This document shows positions 1 through 7,936 of a stretch of 43,584 bases of DNA, one piece after another. Position numbers and translations under genes: made by a program. This DNA is from an uncultured Rhodospirillales bacterium. Its GTDB lineage: Bacteria; Pseudomonadota; Alphaproteobacteria; Acetobacterales; Acetobacteraceae. A model generated the notes under the pieces. It worked only from the letters and a program-made list of their open reading frames with translations, ran no database searches and was not told the origin of the DNA. The stretch lies in contig CAIMWH010000088.1 in assembly GCA_903845065.1 (NCBI GenBank), forward strand, positions 1 through 43,584, given 5' to 3'. The first letter of the stretch is position 1. Each line of letters opens with the position of its first letter.

Positions 1-1
1 C

Positions 2-376
2 ACCAATAGCTTCGACTACGTGCGCGAGCACAATGCCGCGGTGAACTTCCTCGATGTTATCGAGGGGCGCGAGGAAATCACCGCCGACTACGCACCGGGT
101 TCGGTGGAGATCGTGCGCCAGCATGACGGCTCGCTGCTCAAGCTGCGCAAGCTCGCGTCGGACTACGATGCCACCGATCGCATCGCGGCGATGGACTTCC
201 TGCAAACCCATCACGCCCGCGGCGAGATCGTTACCGGGCTGCTCTACGTCGATCCCGATGCCGAGGACATGCATGCCTCGCTCGGCACCGCACGGCAGCC
301 GCTCAACGCCATGAATGACGATCAACTGTGCCCCGGTTCGGCCGCGCTCGAGAAGTTGAACGCCTCGCTGCGCTGA
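2..376 (+). CDS. korB: 2-oxoacid:ferredoxin oxidoreductase, beta subunit (C-terminal part)
   Basis: The reading frame is open from the first complete codon, so the gene begins left of the window and only the last ~124 codons are seen. The end matches the beta (thiamine-diphosphate) subunit of 2-oxoglutarate/2-oxoacid:ferredoxin oxidoreductases: a VNFLDVIEG stretch after an REHN segment, then GLLYVDPDAEDMH and the family-typical end with LCPGSAALEKLNASLR. The enzyme oxidatively decarboxylates a 2-oxoacid to acyl-CoA and reduces ferredoxin in the cytoplasm. The alpha subunit and the ThDP site would lie upstream, out of view. A hairpin terminator follows, which separates it from the ABC operon. 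The family call is from remembered sequence signature; substrate specificity cannot be read from this fragment. Confidence 0.85.
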   Translation, partial: TNSFDYVREHNAAVNFLDVIEGREEITADYAPGSVEIVRQHDGSLLKLRKLASDYDATDRIAAMDFLQTHHARGEIVTGLLYVDPDAEDMHASLGTARQPLNAMNDDQLCPGSAALEKLNASLR

Positions 377-401
377 TCGCCAACCAGCCAGACGGCTGAC
401 G

Positions 402-434
402 CAGCCGGGAGGGCGCCGCCTTCCCGGCTGTTTC
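402..434 (+). terminator. Rho-independent terminator after korB
   Basis: A GC-rich stem (402-413 with 419-430, 11 of 12 positions complementary plus one G-U) has a short loop and is followed by TTT. It lies 25 bp after the korB stop, which fits intrinsic termination; the T-run is short. Confidence 0.65.
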
Positions 435-472
435 GTGTCCGGCGCAACCCGACGCACCGGGGCGGCCTCCGT

Positions 473-478
473 TATACT
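473..478 (+). promoter_or_regulatory. Candidate -10 box upstream of the transport/catabolic operon
   Basis: TATACT (5 of 6 matches to TATAAT) lies in the only AT-rich patch of the 377-600 gap. There is no convincing -35 at 17 bp. A TTGACG at 496-501 with a poor -10 (TTGGAT) 17 bp downstream is an alternative. Both are weak inferences. Confidence 0.25.
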
Positions 479-600
479 ATCTCATCATACATGGCTTGAC
501 GGCGGCGGATGGATTGGGTTGGATAGCGCTGCATACGCATTCAAGACGTCAACAACCGGCCGCGGCGCCTGTCGCGCGGACCACGATCAGGGGAACACAG

Positions 601-1905
601 ATGGCTCTCAAACGCCGTGACGCACTTGCTGGCGCCGCAGCACTCGCCGCCGGGGCCTTCGCCGCCCCGCGCACGGCTGCCGCCGCCATCACGCCGGGCA
701 AGCCGTTCGCCGGCCAGACCGTCAAGGTGATGGTCGTGCGCTCCACCCAGTACGCCGCCCAGGCCAAGCGCCTGCCGGAATTCGAGGCCGCCACCGGCAT
801 CAAGGTGCAATTCATTGACGTGCCGTTCGGCTCGGTCCGCGAGAAGCTGACCGCCGAAATGGTCGCCGGCTCGGCCGACTTCGACCTCGCGACCATCATG
901 GACGTGTGGATCCCGCCGCTGGTCGACAACTACCTCGCCCCCATCGGCGCCGACCTCAAGGCCCGCGGCGTTGACCTCGCGCGCTATCCGCGCTCATTCC
1001 TCTACACCTCGCTCTACAACAACGAAGTCTATGGGCTGCCGACGCGCTGCCATATCCAGTTGCTGTTCTACCGCAAGGACATCTTCGGCGAACTCGGCAT
1101 CGGCATCCCCAAGACCTGGGAAGACGTCGTCGCCGCCGGGCTGAAGGTGCAGGAAAAGACCAAGCTCGCCGGCATCTCCATCCCCTACGGCCGCAGCGCC
1201 GGGCAGAACCTGATGGTGTGGTACAACTTCCTCTGGGGCGCCGGCAGCGACATGTTCGACGACAAGATGAAGCCGATGTTCAACAACGCCGCCGGCCTGA
1301 AGGCGACGCAGGACTACGTCGACATCCTGCTCAAGTACAAGATCTGCCCCACCGGCGCCGCCTCCTTCAACGAGGGCGAAGCCACCACCTCCATGGTGCA
1401 GGGCAATTCGGCGATGAACCCGTGCTGGTGGCACATCTACAACCGCTTCGCCATGAAGGACGCCCCGGTCGGCCTCGACAAGCTCGGCTTCACCCCGCTG
1501 CCGACCTACGCCGGCGCGGAGCCCACCACCTACACCAACACCTGGATCTACGGCGTCAACAAGAACTCCAAGGTGCGTGGTGCGGCCATCGAGTTCCTCG
1601 ACTGGATCAGCGCCCCCGGCATCGAGCGCTCGATCCTGGTCGATCCGGCGGAGAACGACGTGGTGGCAACCCAGTGGTCCAACCTGCGTGACCCCGAGGT
1701 CAACGCCCGCTTCCACGGCATGCACGGCTTCGCCGCCACGGCGCTGGAAAAGACCAAGAAACTCATCCCCAACATCCCGGAATTCCTCCCGGTGGTGGAC
1801 GTGATGGAAGTGGCGATGAACAACATCGCGACCGGGCAGGCCAATGTGGCCGACGCCATGAACGGGGCCGCCTCGCAGGTTGCCCGCATCATGCGGCGGG
1901 CCTAG
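601..1905 (+). CDS. ABC transporter extracellular solute-binding protein (family 1)
   Basis: This 434-residue protein would capture a substrate in the periplasm and hand it to the two permeases that follow. The ATG at 601 was chosen because an AGGGGA Shine-Dalgarno lies just upstream and the N-terminus is a signal peptide: KRRDALAG, then an Ala-rich hydrophobic stretch with AAAA before ITPGKP. The twin arginine suggests Tat export but the motif is not canonical. The body (VKVMVVRSTQYAAQAK, FEAATGIKVQFIDVPFGS, GLPTRCHIQLLFYRKD, IPKTWEDVV) is typical of carbohydrate/polyol-type family 1 binding proteins (SBP_bac_1/8). An in-frame start at 496 would add 35 residues that do not resemble a signal. 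The ligand is not readable; neighbours suggest a small organic substrate that is then catabolised. Confidence 0.85.
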   Translation: MALKRRDALAGAAALAAGAFAAPRTAAAAITPGKPFAGQTVKVMVVRSTQYAAQAKRLPEFEAATGIKVQFIDVPFGSVREKLTAEMVAGSADFDLATIMDVWIPPLVDNYLAPIGADLKARGVDLARYPRSFLYTSLYNNEVYGLPTRCHIQLLFYRKDIFGELGIGIPKTWEDVVAAGLKVQEKTKLAGISIPYGRSAGQNLMVWYNFLWGAGSDMFDDKMKPMFNNAAGLKATQDYVDILLKYKICPTGAASFNEGEATTSMVQGNSAMNPCWWHIYNRFAMKDAPVGLDKLGFTPLPTYAGAEPTTYTNTWIYGVNKNSKVRGAAIEFLDWISAPGIERSILVDPAENDVVATQWSNLRDPEVNARFHGMHGFAATALEKTKKLIPNIPEFLPVVDVMEVAMNNIATGQANVADAMNGAASQVARIMRRA

Positions 1906-1929
1906 TTCGTGCCTGCTTCCAACCTGACG

Positions 1930-1981
1930 GGCGAACGTTTTTTTCGCCGAGAAGAAAGCGGTTCTTTTTGAAAAAAGAAGC
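1930..1981. repeat. T/A-rich double hairpin, probable dispersed repeat
   Basis: Two inverted repeats lie in the 112-bp gap between the binding protein and first permease: 1930-1935 with 1943-1948 around a T-rich loop, and 1960-1969 with 1971-1981 (TTCTTTTT/AAAAAAGAA). The T/A-rich text stands out from the GC-rich surroundings. I recall similar sequences scattered between genes in Acetobacteraceae, but did not search. It could attenuate or stabilise the message so that the binding protein is made in excess of the permeases, a common pattern in such operons. Confidence 0.5.
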
Positions 1982-2017
1982 AAAAACTTTTTGTCCGTTG
2001 GGTTGGGTGCGCGGCGG

Positions 2018-2899
2018 ATGAGCCGGCGTGGGGGGACGGTTGTTCTGCTTGCGCCGGCGCTGCTGGCGGTGGGGGCAACCACGTTCTATCCGCTGGTGTT
2101 TTCGTTCTGGACCAGCTTCCACGACTGGCGGCTGATCAAGAGCCTGCGGCCCGGCGTATTCGTCGGCCTGGAAAACTACGTCACCGCCTTCACCGATGAT
2201 CCGGTGTTCTGGCAGGTGATGGGGGTCACGGCGCGGTTCGTCTTCTTCGATGTCACCTGCACCATCCTCGCCGCCCTCGGCCTCGCGCTGCTGCTGCTGC
2301 GCGCCGGCTTCGCCCGCACCGTGATGCGCACGCTGCTGATCCTGCCCTTCGCGGTCAGCCCGGCGCTGATCGGGATTTCCTGGCGCTTCATGTTCAAGCC
2401 GGACTACGGCGCCTTCCAGGTTGCCGCCGGCACGATCTTCCCCTTCATGGCCGACGTGGACTGGTTCTCCAGCCCAGGTTTGGCCACCTACGCCCTGATC
2501 TCGGCCGATCTCTGGCACTGGGCGCCCTACTTCGCCTTCATGCTGATGGGGGGGCTCGCCGGCGTGCCGCCCGAAACCCAGGAAGCGGCGCGGATCGACG
2601 GCGCGTCGGATTTCCGGGTGTTCCTCCACGTCACACTGCCGCAGATCGCCCCGGTGCTGTTCGTCGCGGTGATCCTGAAAACCGTGTTCGCGCTGAAGGT
2701 GTTCGACCTCATCGTGACCATGACCGGCGGCGGACCGGGGCTCGAAACCAACACCCTGGCCTTCTTCGCCTACAACATCGGCTTCCGCGACTACGACATG
2801 GGCTACGCCTCGGCGGTTGCCTACGTGCTCACCGCGATGCTCTTCGCGCTGTCGTTCGTCTATATCCGCCACATCCTGCCGGCGAAGGCATCGCGATGA
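2018..2899 (+). CDS. ABC transporter permease (MalF/UgpA-like)
   Basis: A 293-residue inner-membrane protein of the binding-protein-dependent transport family. Hydrophobic segments begin at once (VVLLAPALLAVGA) and about six can be seen. The cytoplasmic EAA loop that docks the ATPase is clear around residues 186-212 (ETQEAARIDGAS ... LPQIAP), and a TGGGP motif follows as in MalF-type sugar permeases. ATG 2018 is preferred; an in-frame TTG at 1991 would add nine residues but lies in the hairpin-flanking repeat. The stop overlaps the start of the next gene by 4 bp, so the two permeases are probably translationally coupled and form a heterodimer. Confidence 0.88.
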   Translation: MSRRGGTVVLLAPALLAVGATTFYPLVFSFWTSFHDWRLIKSLRPGVFVGLENYVTAFTDDPVFWQVMGVTARFVFFDVTCTILAALGLALLLLRAGFARTVMRTLLILPFAVSPALIGISWRFMFKPDYGAFQVAAGTIFPFMADVDWFSSPGLATYALISADLWHWAPYFAFMLMGGLAGVPPETQEAARIDGASDFRVFLHVTLPQIAPVLFVAVILKTVFALKVFDLIVTMTGGGPGLETNTLAFFAYNIGFRDYDMGYASAVAYVLTAMLFALSFVYIRHILPAKASR

Positions 2900-3729
2900 G
2901 AACCGCCGCGCGCCGCCGCAAGATGTTCTTCAAGACACTCGAATGGACGGCGCTGGGCGCGGTGGCGTTCGCCATCCTGTTCCCCATCGTCTGGATGATC
3001 CTGACCGCGTTCAAGCCGGTGTCGCTGATCTACCACCTCACCGTGCTGTTCCCGCCCACGCTCGACAACTTCCGCGAAGTATTCAGCCCACGCTGGGAAA
3101 TCGGCGGCAAGGTGCTCAACAGCCTGGTGATCGCGACAGGCACGGTGATCGTGGCGGTGCCGCTGGCGATCTGCGCGGCCTATGCCTTCTCGCGCCGCGA
3201 ATTCCCGTTCAAGCGGACGATGTTCCAGTTGATCCTGCTCACCCAGTTCATCCCGGGCGTGGCCATCGTGCTGCCGTTCTATTTGATGTTCCGCAACTTC
3301 GGCATGCTGGACACCTACGCCGCGCTCATCATCGTCGATCTCTCCGTCGTGCTGCCTTACGCGGTCTGGACCATCAAGGGCTTCATTGACGCCATTCCCG
3401 AGGAAACCGAGGAAGCCGCCACCATCGATGGCGCCGGACTGTTCGGCCTGCTGTGGCATGTCATCGTGCCGATGGCGCGGCCCGGCATCATCACCGCGGC
3501 GATCTTCTGCTTCATCCTTACCTGGAACGAGTTCCTGTTCGCCCTCATCCTGACCCGCAACAAGGTGGTGCCGCTGTCGGTCGGCCTGGTCAGCTTCAAG
3601 CTGGAGCGCGGCGAGTTGTGGGAACTGATTTCCGCCACCGGCATCCTCATCACCATTCCGATGTTCTTCCTGGCGATGGTCATCCAGCGCCACTTCATCA
3701 AGGGAATGAACGTCGGTGCGTTCCGCTGA
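2896..3729 (+). CDS. ABC transporter permease (MalG/UgpE-like)
   Basis: A 277-residue inner-membrane partner of the preceding permease. It starts with a short Arg/Lys-rich cytoplasmic tail, then hydrophobic helices (AVAFAILFPIVWMILTAFK). The EAA loop lies near residues 170-197 (EETEEAATIDGAG ... VPMARPG), followed by ILTWNEFLFALIL, a signature of MalG-type permeases, and a typical end (IQRHFIKGMNVGAFR). It overlaps the upstream gene by ATGA. No ATP-binding subunit gene follows, so the transporter must borrow an ATPase encoded elsewhere, as known for several carbohydrate importers that share one nucleotide-binding protein. Confidence 0.9.
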   Translation: MRTAARRRKMFFKTLEWTALGAVAFAILFPIVWMILTAFKPVSLIYHLTVLFPPTLDNFREVFSPRWEIGGKVLNSLVIATGTVIVAVPLAICAAYAFSRREFPFKRTMFQLILLTQFIPGVAIVLPFYLMFRNFGMLDTYAALIIVDLSVVLPYAVWTIKGFIDAIPEETEEAATIDGAGLFGLLWHVIVPMARPGIITAAIFCFILTWNEFLFALILTRNKVVPLSVGLVSFKLERGELWELISATGILITIPMFFLAMVIQRHFIKGMNVGAFR

Positions 3730-3761
3730 TTTCCTGCCCTCCCATGAAAGGCACACCAGAC

Positions 3762-4934
3762 ATGGTTGATATCGTTGTCTCCCCCGAGGAGGCCCGCGCG
3801 CGGGTGATCGCGCGCGCCGACTATGTGTCCTGCCCGACCGCCTTCATCGACTGCAAGAAGCCGGGCTCCCACCTCAAGCAGAACTACTCGATGATCGGCC
3901 CGGGGGTGACCACCTCCACCGAGCAGGTGGTGAATATCCGTGAGCCGCACGGCTTCAATATTGGGGCAGCCGCCATGCCGCACGGCATCACCAACAACCT
4001 GCACATCCATTTCACCGCCGAAGTCTTCATGGTGTTTGGCGGCAGCTATACCTTCCGTTGGGGCGATCACGGCCAGGACGGCGAATTCACCGGCAATGAC
4101 GGCGATATCCTGTCGATCCCGACCTGGATTTTCCGCGGCTTCGTCAATGTCGGGGTGGACGATGCGATGGTGTTCACCACCCTCGGCGGCGATGACACCG
4201 GCGGCCTGATCTGGCACCCCTCCATCATCGCCGAGGCGGCCGACTACGGGCTGTATCTCACCAAGGACAACATCCTGGTCGATACCGCCACCGGCGTGCA
4301 GCGCCCCGCGCATGACCAGTTGATCGAGCCGATCTCCCAGGCCGAGATCGCCAAGCTGCGGCATTATTCGGTCGACGAGATGCGCCAGCGCGTTGTGACC
4401 GCCGGCGAACGCAACTGGTCCGCCAACGCGTTGCTCGACTCCTGCCTGCCAGGCCATGCCAGCGAACTCGCCCCGGTCATCGGGTTCGGCATCAGCCAGG
4501 ACCGCGACCATGCCGCCCCCATCACCAACCCGCATGGCTTCTCGCATGAATGGCTGCGCCTGGCGCCCGGCCAGTCGGTCTCGCGTTTCCGCATCCACGA
4601 AAAGCAGGTGCTGCTGGCCCATACCGGCGCCTTCACCGTCACCTTCAACGCGCCCGGCCATGAAGTCGCGGTGCCGCTCGAGGCCTGGGGCATGGTATCG
4701 GTGCCGGCCGGCGCCTGGCGCAGCATCCGCAACGACAGCGACAGCGTGGCCGAGGTGCTGCTCATCACCGCCGGGGATAGCCGCAAGATCCCGGAATGGC
4801 CCGAGGAAACCGTCACCGCCGCCCGCGCGATGGGCCGCGCGGTAGACCGCAGCGGCATGGTGGCGCCGGCCCATCTGCTGCCCAACTACCTGATCGGCCA
4901 ACAATCCCTCGCCAGCACCAAGGAAGCGTCATGA
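3762..4934 (+). CDS. Bicupin (two-cupin-domain) protein
   Basis: This 390-residue soluble protein has two cupin barrels. In the first, the metal motif HxHxxxE is seen at His81, His83 and Glu87 (NLHIHFTAEVF), followed by GDILSIPTWIFRGF where the usual motif-2 histidine is replaced, so metal binding may be incomplete. The second barrel spans roughly residues 255-350 (LAPGQSVSRFRIHEKQVLLA ... VPAGAWRSI) and keeps fewer ligands. ATG 3762 has GAAAGG about 10 bp upstream; ATG 3744 is in frame and would add six residues. The fold is shared by dioxygenases, isomerases and sugar-binding proteins. Its place between permeases and catabolic genes suggests an enzyme acting on the imported compound, but the reaction is unknown. 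Confidence 0.75.
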   Translation: MVDIVVSPEEARARVIARADYVSCPTAFIDCKKPGSHLKQNYSMIGPGVTTSTEQVVNIREPHGFNIGAAAMPHGITNNLHIHFTAEVFMVFGGSYTFRWGDHGQDGEFTGNDGDILSIPTWIFRGFVNVGVDDAMVFTTLGGDDTGGLIWHPSIIAEAADYGLYLTKDNILVDTATGVQRPAHDQLIEPISQAEIAKLRHYSVDEMRQRVVTAGERNWSANALLDSCLPGHASELAPVIGFGISQDRDHAAPITNPHGFSHEWLRLAPGQSVSRFRIHEKQVLLAHTGAFTVTFNAPGHEVAVPLEAWGMVSVPAGAWRSIRNDSDSVAEVLLITAGDSRKIPEWPEETVTAARAMGRAVDRSGMVAPAHLLPNYLIGQQSLASTKEAS

Positions 4935-6055
4935 GCGATCCCCAGTCCCCCCGCATCGTCGCCGCCCAGGCTGCCCCGGCCGAAGAGGTGCTCCAGGTCG
5001 AGCGGCATGACTTCGTCGATCTGGTGCCGACCGATCGGCCGCGCTCGCAGAGCCTGCGCGGGTTCGATCCGATCTACACCGATATCGTGGACTACATCGT
5101 CCGCTGCACCCACCGCATCTGGGACGAGCGCGATGTCGGGCTGATCTACAGCCACTACACCAGCAACTCTGACGTCTACTACAACCTCAAGTCGGTCCAC
5201 AGCCGCGAAGACATCGTCCGCGACACCATCGAGCGCCTGGCCGCCTTCCCGGAACGGCGCGGCATGGCCACCCAGGTGATCTGGCGCGGCAATGATGTCG
5301 ATGGGTTCTACAGTTCCCATCTCGTCACCGGCGCCGGCCGCCACACCCAGTTCGGCGCCTACGGCAAGCCCACCGGCCGCAGCTTCAACACCCGCACCAT
5401 CGCCGACTGCATGGTGCTGGAGAACCGCATCTACCGCGAATGGATCGCCACCGACGGCATGGGGGTGATCCGCCAGCTTGGCCTCGATCCGCACCCCATC
5501 GCCGAGGCCACCGCGCGGGAGATGCATTCGCGCGGCCAGGGCACGCTCGATTTCGGCGAGAATCGCCGCCTGCTCGGGCAATACCCGCCCGAGACGGAGG
5601 CCGACATCTCCATCGCCCATACCGACGGCGAGGCCGTGCTGCTCGGCTGGCTGCACGAGATGTTCAACCGCCGCATGCTGGGCATGATCGATCGGGTCTA
5701 CGCGCCCAACGTGCTCTACCACGGCTCCAACCTGCGTAACCTCTACGGCCGCGCCGCGGTGCTGAACCGCACGTTGCAGCTGATCGCCACCATGCCGGAT
5801 TGCGCCTTCATCCCGCAGCACATCTGCTCGCAGCCCTCCGCCGAGGGTGGCGAGAAAATCGCGGTGCGCTGGATCATGGAGGGGCATCACTTGGGCTACG
5901 GCATGATGGGCGCGCCCACCGGCCACCGCATTTTCCTGCTCGGCATCAGCCACTACCACATCATCAACGGCAAGGTGGTCGAACAGTGGGACGTGTATGA
6001 CGAGATGGCGATGCTGACCCAGATCAAGCTCGGCGCGATGGGCCCCGCCGAGTGA
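4931..6055 (+). CDS. Double SnoaL-like (NTF2-fold) protein
   Basis: A 374-residue protein that appears to hold two NTF2/SnoaL-like domains in tandem, about residues 45-200 and 220-370. The second has the classical ester-cyclase ending: FNRRMLGMIDRVYAPNVLYHG, then GMMGAPTGHRIFLLGISHYHI and GKVVEQWDVYDEM. The first has parallel elements (YTSNSDVYYN, FGAYGKPTGRSFNTRTIADC, IYREWIATDG). SnoaL-fold enzymes include polyketide cyclases, dehydratases and ketosteroid isomerases, which use acid/base chemistry without cofactors. ATGA overlap with the bicupin gene and GTGA overlap with the next gene imply coupled translation. A related double protein lies two genes downstream. The domain assignment is by pattern; the substrate is unknown. 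Confidence 0.7.
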   Translation: MSDPQSPRIVAAQAAPAEEVLQVERHDFVDLVPTDRPRSQSLRGFDPIYTDIVDYIVRCTHRIWDERDVGLIYSHYTSNSDVYYNLKSVHSREDIVRDTIERLAAFPERRGMATQVIWRGNDVDGFYSSHLVTGAGRHTQFGAYGKPTGRSFNTRTIADCMVLENRIYREWIATDGMGVIRQLGLDPHPIAEATAREMHSRGQGTLDFGENRRLLGQYPPETEADISIAHTDGEAVLLGWLHEMFNRRMLGMIDRVYAPNVLYHGSNLRNLYGRAAVLNRTLQLIATMPDCAFIPQHICSQPSAEGGEKIAVRWIMEGHHLGYGMMGAPTGHRIFLLGISHYHIINGKVVEQWDVYDEMAMLTQIKLGAMGPAE

Positions 6056-6948
6056 GGATCGGCTTCATCGGCCTGGGCCGCATGGGCCTGCCGATGGCGA
6101 CGCGGCTGCTGGCGGCCGGACACCAGGTGACGGGGTGTGACATCAACCCCGCCGCCACGGCCGCCTTCGCCGCGCGCGGCGGTAGCATTGCGGCCTCGCC
6201 GGCCGAGGCCGCGCGCGACGCCGAGGCAACCTTGTCGATGGTGCTGAACGACGCCGTGCTGCACACCGTCGCGGACGGCGTGCTGGCCGGCGCCGCGCCA
6301 GGGCACCTCTACGCCGATCTCTCCACCGTAACCCCCGGCGCCTCGGCCGCGGTGGCGGCGCGGGCGAAGGCGGCTGGCGTCACCTATCTCTGTGCCAAGG
6401 TATCGGGCAGCGTCGGGCTTGCCGAAGAGGGCGGGTTGACGTTGTTCGCCTCCGGCCCGCGCGCGGCGTTCGACCGGCTGGAGCCCGCTTTCGCAGCCAT
6501 GGCCCGCCTGGTGCGCCATGTCGGCGATGGCGAGGCGGCGGCGACGTTGAAGCTGGTGCACAGCCTCATCATCGGCGTCTATTCGGCCATGATCGGCGAG
6601 GCACTGGCGTTCGGCGAACGCGGCGGGCTTACCCTCGATACCATGGTGGATATCCTTGAAGCCGGCCCGCTCGGCTCGAAGCAACTCACCCTCAAGGCCC
6701 CCGTCCTCAAGCAGCGCCGGTTCGACGCCCCGCCATCGGATATCGATACCGCGGCCAAGGACATGGACCTCATCCTGCAAACCGCCCGCGAGGCCACGAC
6801 GCCCCTGCCCCTCGCCTCCGCGGTGCGCCAGATGATGGCGATGGCCCAGGCGCATGGCCAGGGCAAGCGCGAGATCTACGCCATTCTCGAAACCTTCGAG
6901 GCGCTGTCGAACATCGCCCCGCCGGCGCATCTAGCAACCAACGGATAA
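6052..6948 (+). CDS. NAD(P)-dependent oxidoreductase, 3-hydroxyisobutyrate dehydrogenase family
   Basis: A 298-residue beta-hydroxyacid dehydrogenase. The Rossmann motif GLGRMG lies at residues 7-12, and an acidic residue follows the second strand (GCDINP), favouring NAD over NADP by general rule. The substrate loop appears as KVSGSVGLAEEGGLTLFASG, and the catalytic lysine is probably Lys167 in ATLKLVHS. The asparagine usual shortly after this lysine is Ser here, so activity or specificity may differ. Length fits the family (~290-300). It starts with GTG overlapping the previous stop (GTGA). In this operon it would oxidise or reduce a hydroxy-acid or hydroxyl intermediate of the imported compound. 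Confidence 0.85.
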   Translation: MRIGFIGLGRMGLPMATRLLAAGHQVTGCDINPAATAAFAARGGSIAASPAEAARDAEATLSMVLNDAVLHTVADGVLAGAAPGHLYADLSTVTPGASAAVAARAKAAGVTYLCAKVSGSVGLAEEGGLTLFASGPRAAFDRLEPAFAAMARLVRHVGDGEAAATLKLVHSLIIGVYSAMIGEALAFGERGGLTLDTMVDILEAGPLGSKQLTLKAPVLKQRRFDAPPSDIDTAAKDMDLILQTAREATTPLPLASAVRQMMAMAQAHGQGKREIYAILETFEALSNIAPPAHLATNG

Positions 6949-6952
6949 CGCC

Positions 6953-7927
6953 ATGAGCATGACCGGCTTCGACCCGAAATGGAAAGACCCCGCCGATTTC
7001 ATCATCGGCGTGACCAAGGAAATCTGGGAGGATCGCGTGATCTCCTCCCTCACCCACCGCTATCATAAGACCATCCCGGTGCGCTCACCGGCCTCCCTCG
7101 TGGTGGGCAACCAGGGCGTCATCGCGGCCACCATGGCGACCCTCGCCGAGTTCCCCGATCGCGCGCTGTATGGGGAGGACGTGATATGGTGCCCGGCCGC
7201 CGAGGGCGGCTTCCTGTCCTCGCACCGCCTGATGTGCACCGCCACCCACCTCGCCGACGGCGCCTACGGCCGCGCGACCGGCAAGACCCTGCGCTACCGC
7301 ATCCTCGCCGACTGCGCCGCCCGCGATGACCACATCTATGACGAGTGGCTGGTCCGTGATCAGGGCGCCATCGTCGCCCAGATGGGCTGGGACGCGAAGA
7401 CCTACGCCGCCGACCTCATCGCCAAAGAGGGCGGCCCGGAGCGCTGCGTGCGCCCCTTCACCCCTGAAATGGATGTCGACGGCGGCTACCATGGCACCGG
7501 CAATGATCATCCGGTCGGCGCCCGCTATGCCGATATCCTCACCCGCATCATGGCCGCCGAACTCGCCGTGGTGCCACGCGAATACGATCGCGCCGTGCAG
7601 CTCGAACTCCCAGGCGGGCTTACCGGCCACGGCACCGGCGCCGCCGACCGCTTCTGGCTCGGCCTGCGCGCCGCCTTCCCCAACGCGGCCTTCAAGCTGC
7701 ACCACGTCATCGGCCGCGACGATCCGATGATGCCGCCGCGCGCCGCGCTGCGCTGGTCCCTCACCGGCAAGCATGACGGCTGGGGCGCCTTCGGCGTGCC
7801 GACCGGCGCCAATGTGCACGTGATGGGCATCAGCCAGGCCGAGTTCGGCCCCTGGGGGCTGCGGCGCGAATACGTGCTGATCGACGAGATCGCGATCTGG
7901 AAACAAATCGCCCTGCAAACCGGATAG
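6953..7927 (+). CDS. Second double SnoaL-like (NTF2-fold) protein
   Basis: A 324-residue protein that is recognisably a paralogue of the 4931-6055 product. It shares TKEIWEDR (versus THRIWDER), SSHRLMCTATH (versus SSHLVTGAGRH), DGAYGRATGK (versus FGAYGKPTGR), RILADC (versus RTIADC) and IYDEWLVRD (versus IYREWIATD), then a second domain with WSLTGKHDGWGAFGVPTGANVHVMGIS. The second domain is more diverged (an LRREYVLIDE ending in place of GKVVEQWDVYDE). Two such proteins in one operon could be subunits of one complex or act on successive intermediates. Start ATG 6953 is 4 bp after the dehydrogenase stop; an in-frame ATG six bases further (6959) is possible. Confidence 0.7.
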   Translation: MSMTGFDPKWKDPADFIIGVTKEIWEDRVISSLTHRYHKTIPVRSPASLVVGNQGVIAATMATLAEFPDRALYGEDVIWCPAAEGGFLSSHRLMCTATHLADGAYGRATGKTLRYRILADCAARDDHIYDEWLVRDQGAIVAQMGWDAKTYAADLIAKEGGPERCVRPFTPEMDVDGGYHGTGNDHPVGARYADILTRIMAAELAVVPREYDRAVQLELPGGLTGHGTGAADRFWLGLRAAFPNAAFKLHHVIGRDDPMMPPRAALRWSLTGKHDGWGAFGVPTGANVHVMGISQAEFGPWGLRREYVLIDEIAIWKQIALQTG

Positions 7928-7936
7928 GACTTCGCC

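Noticed and set aside
2860..4904. Minus-strand open frames of 298 and 515 codons opposite the permease and bicupin genes.
   Set aside because: Antisense shadows of genes with clear domain motifs on the plus strand; no recognisable domain of their own.
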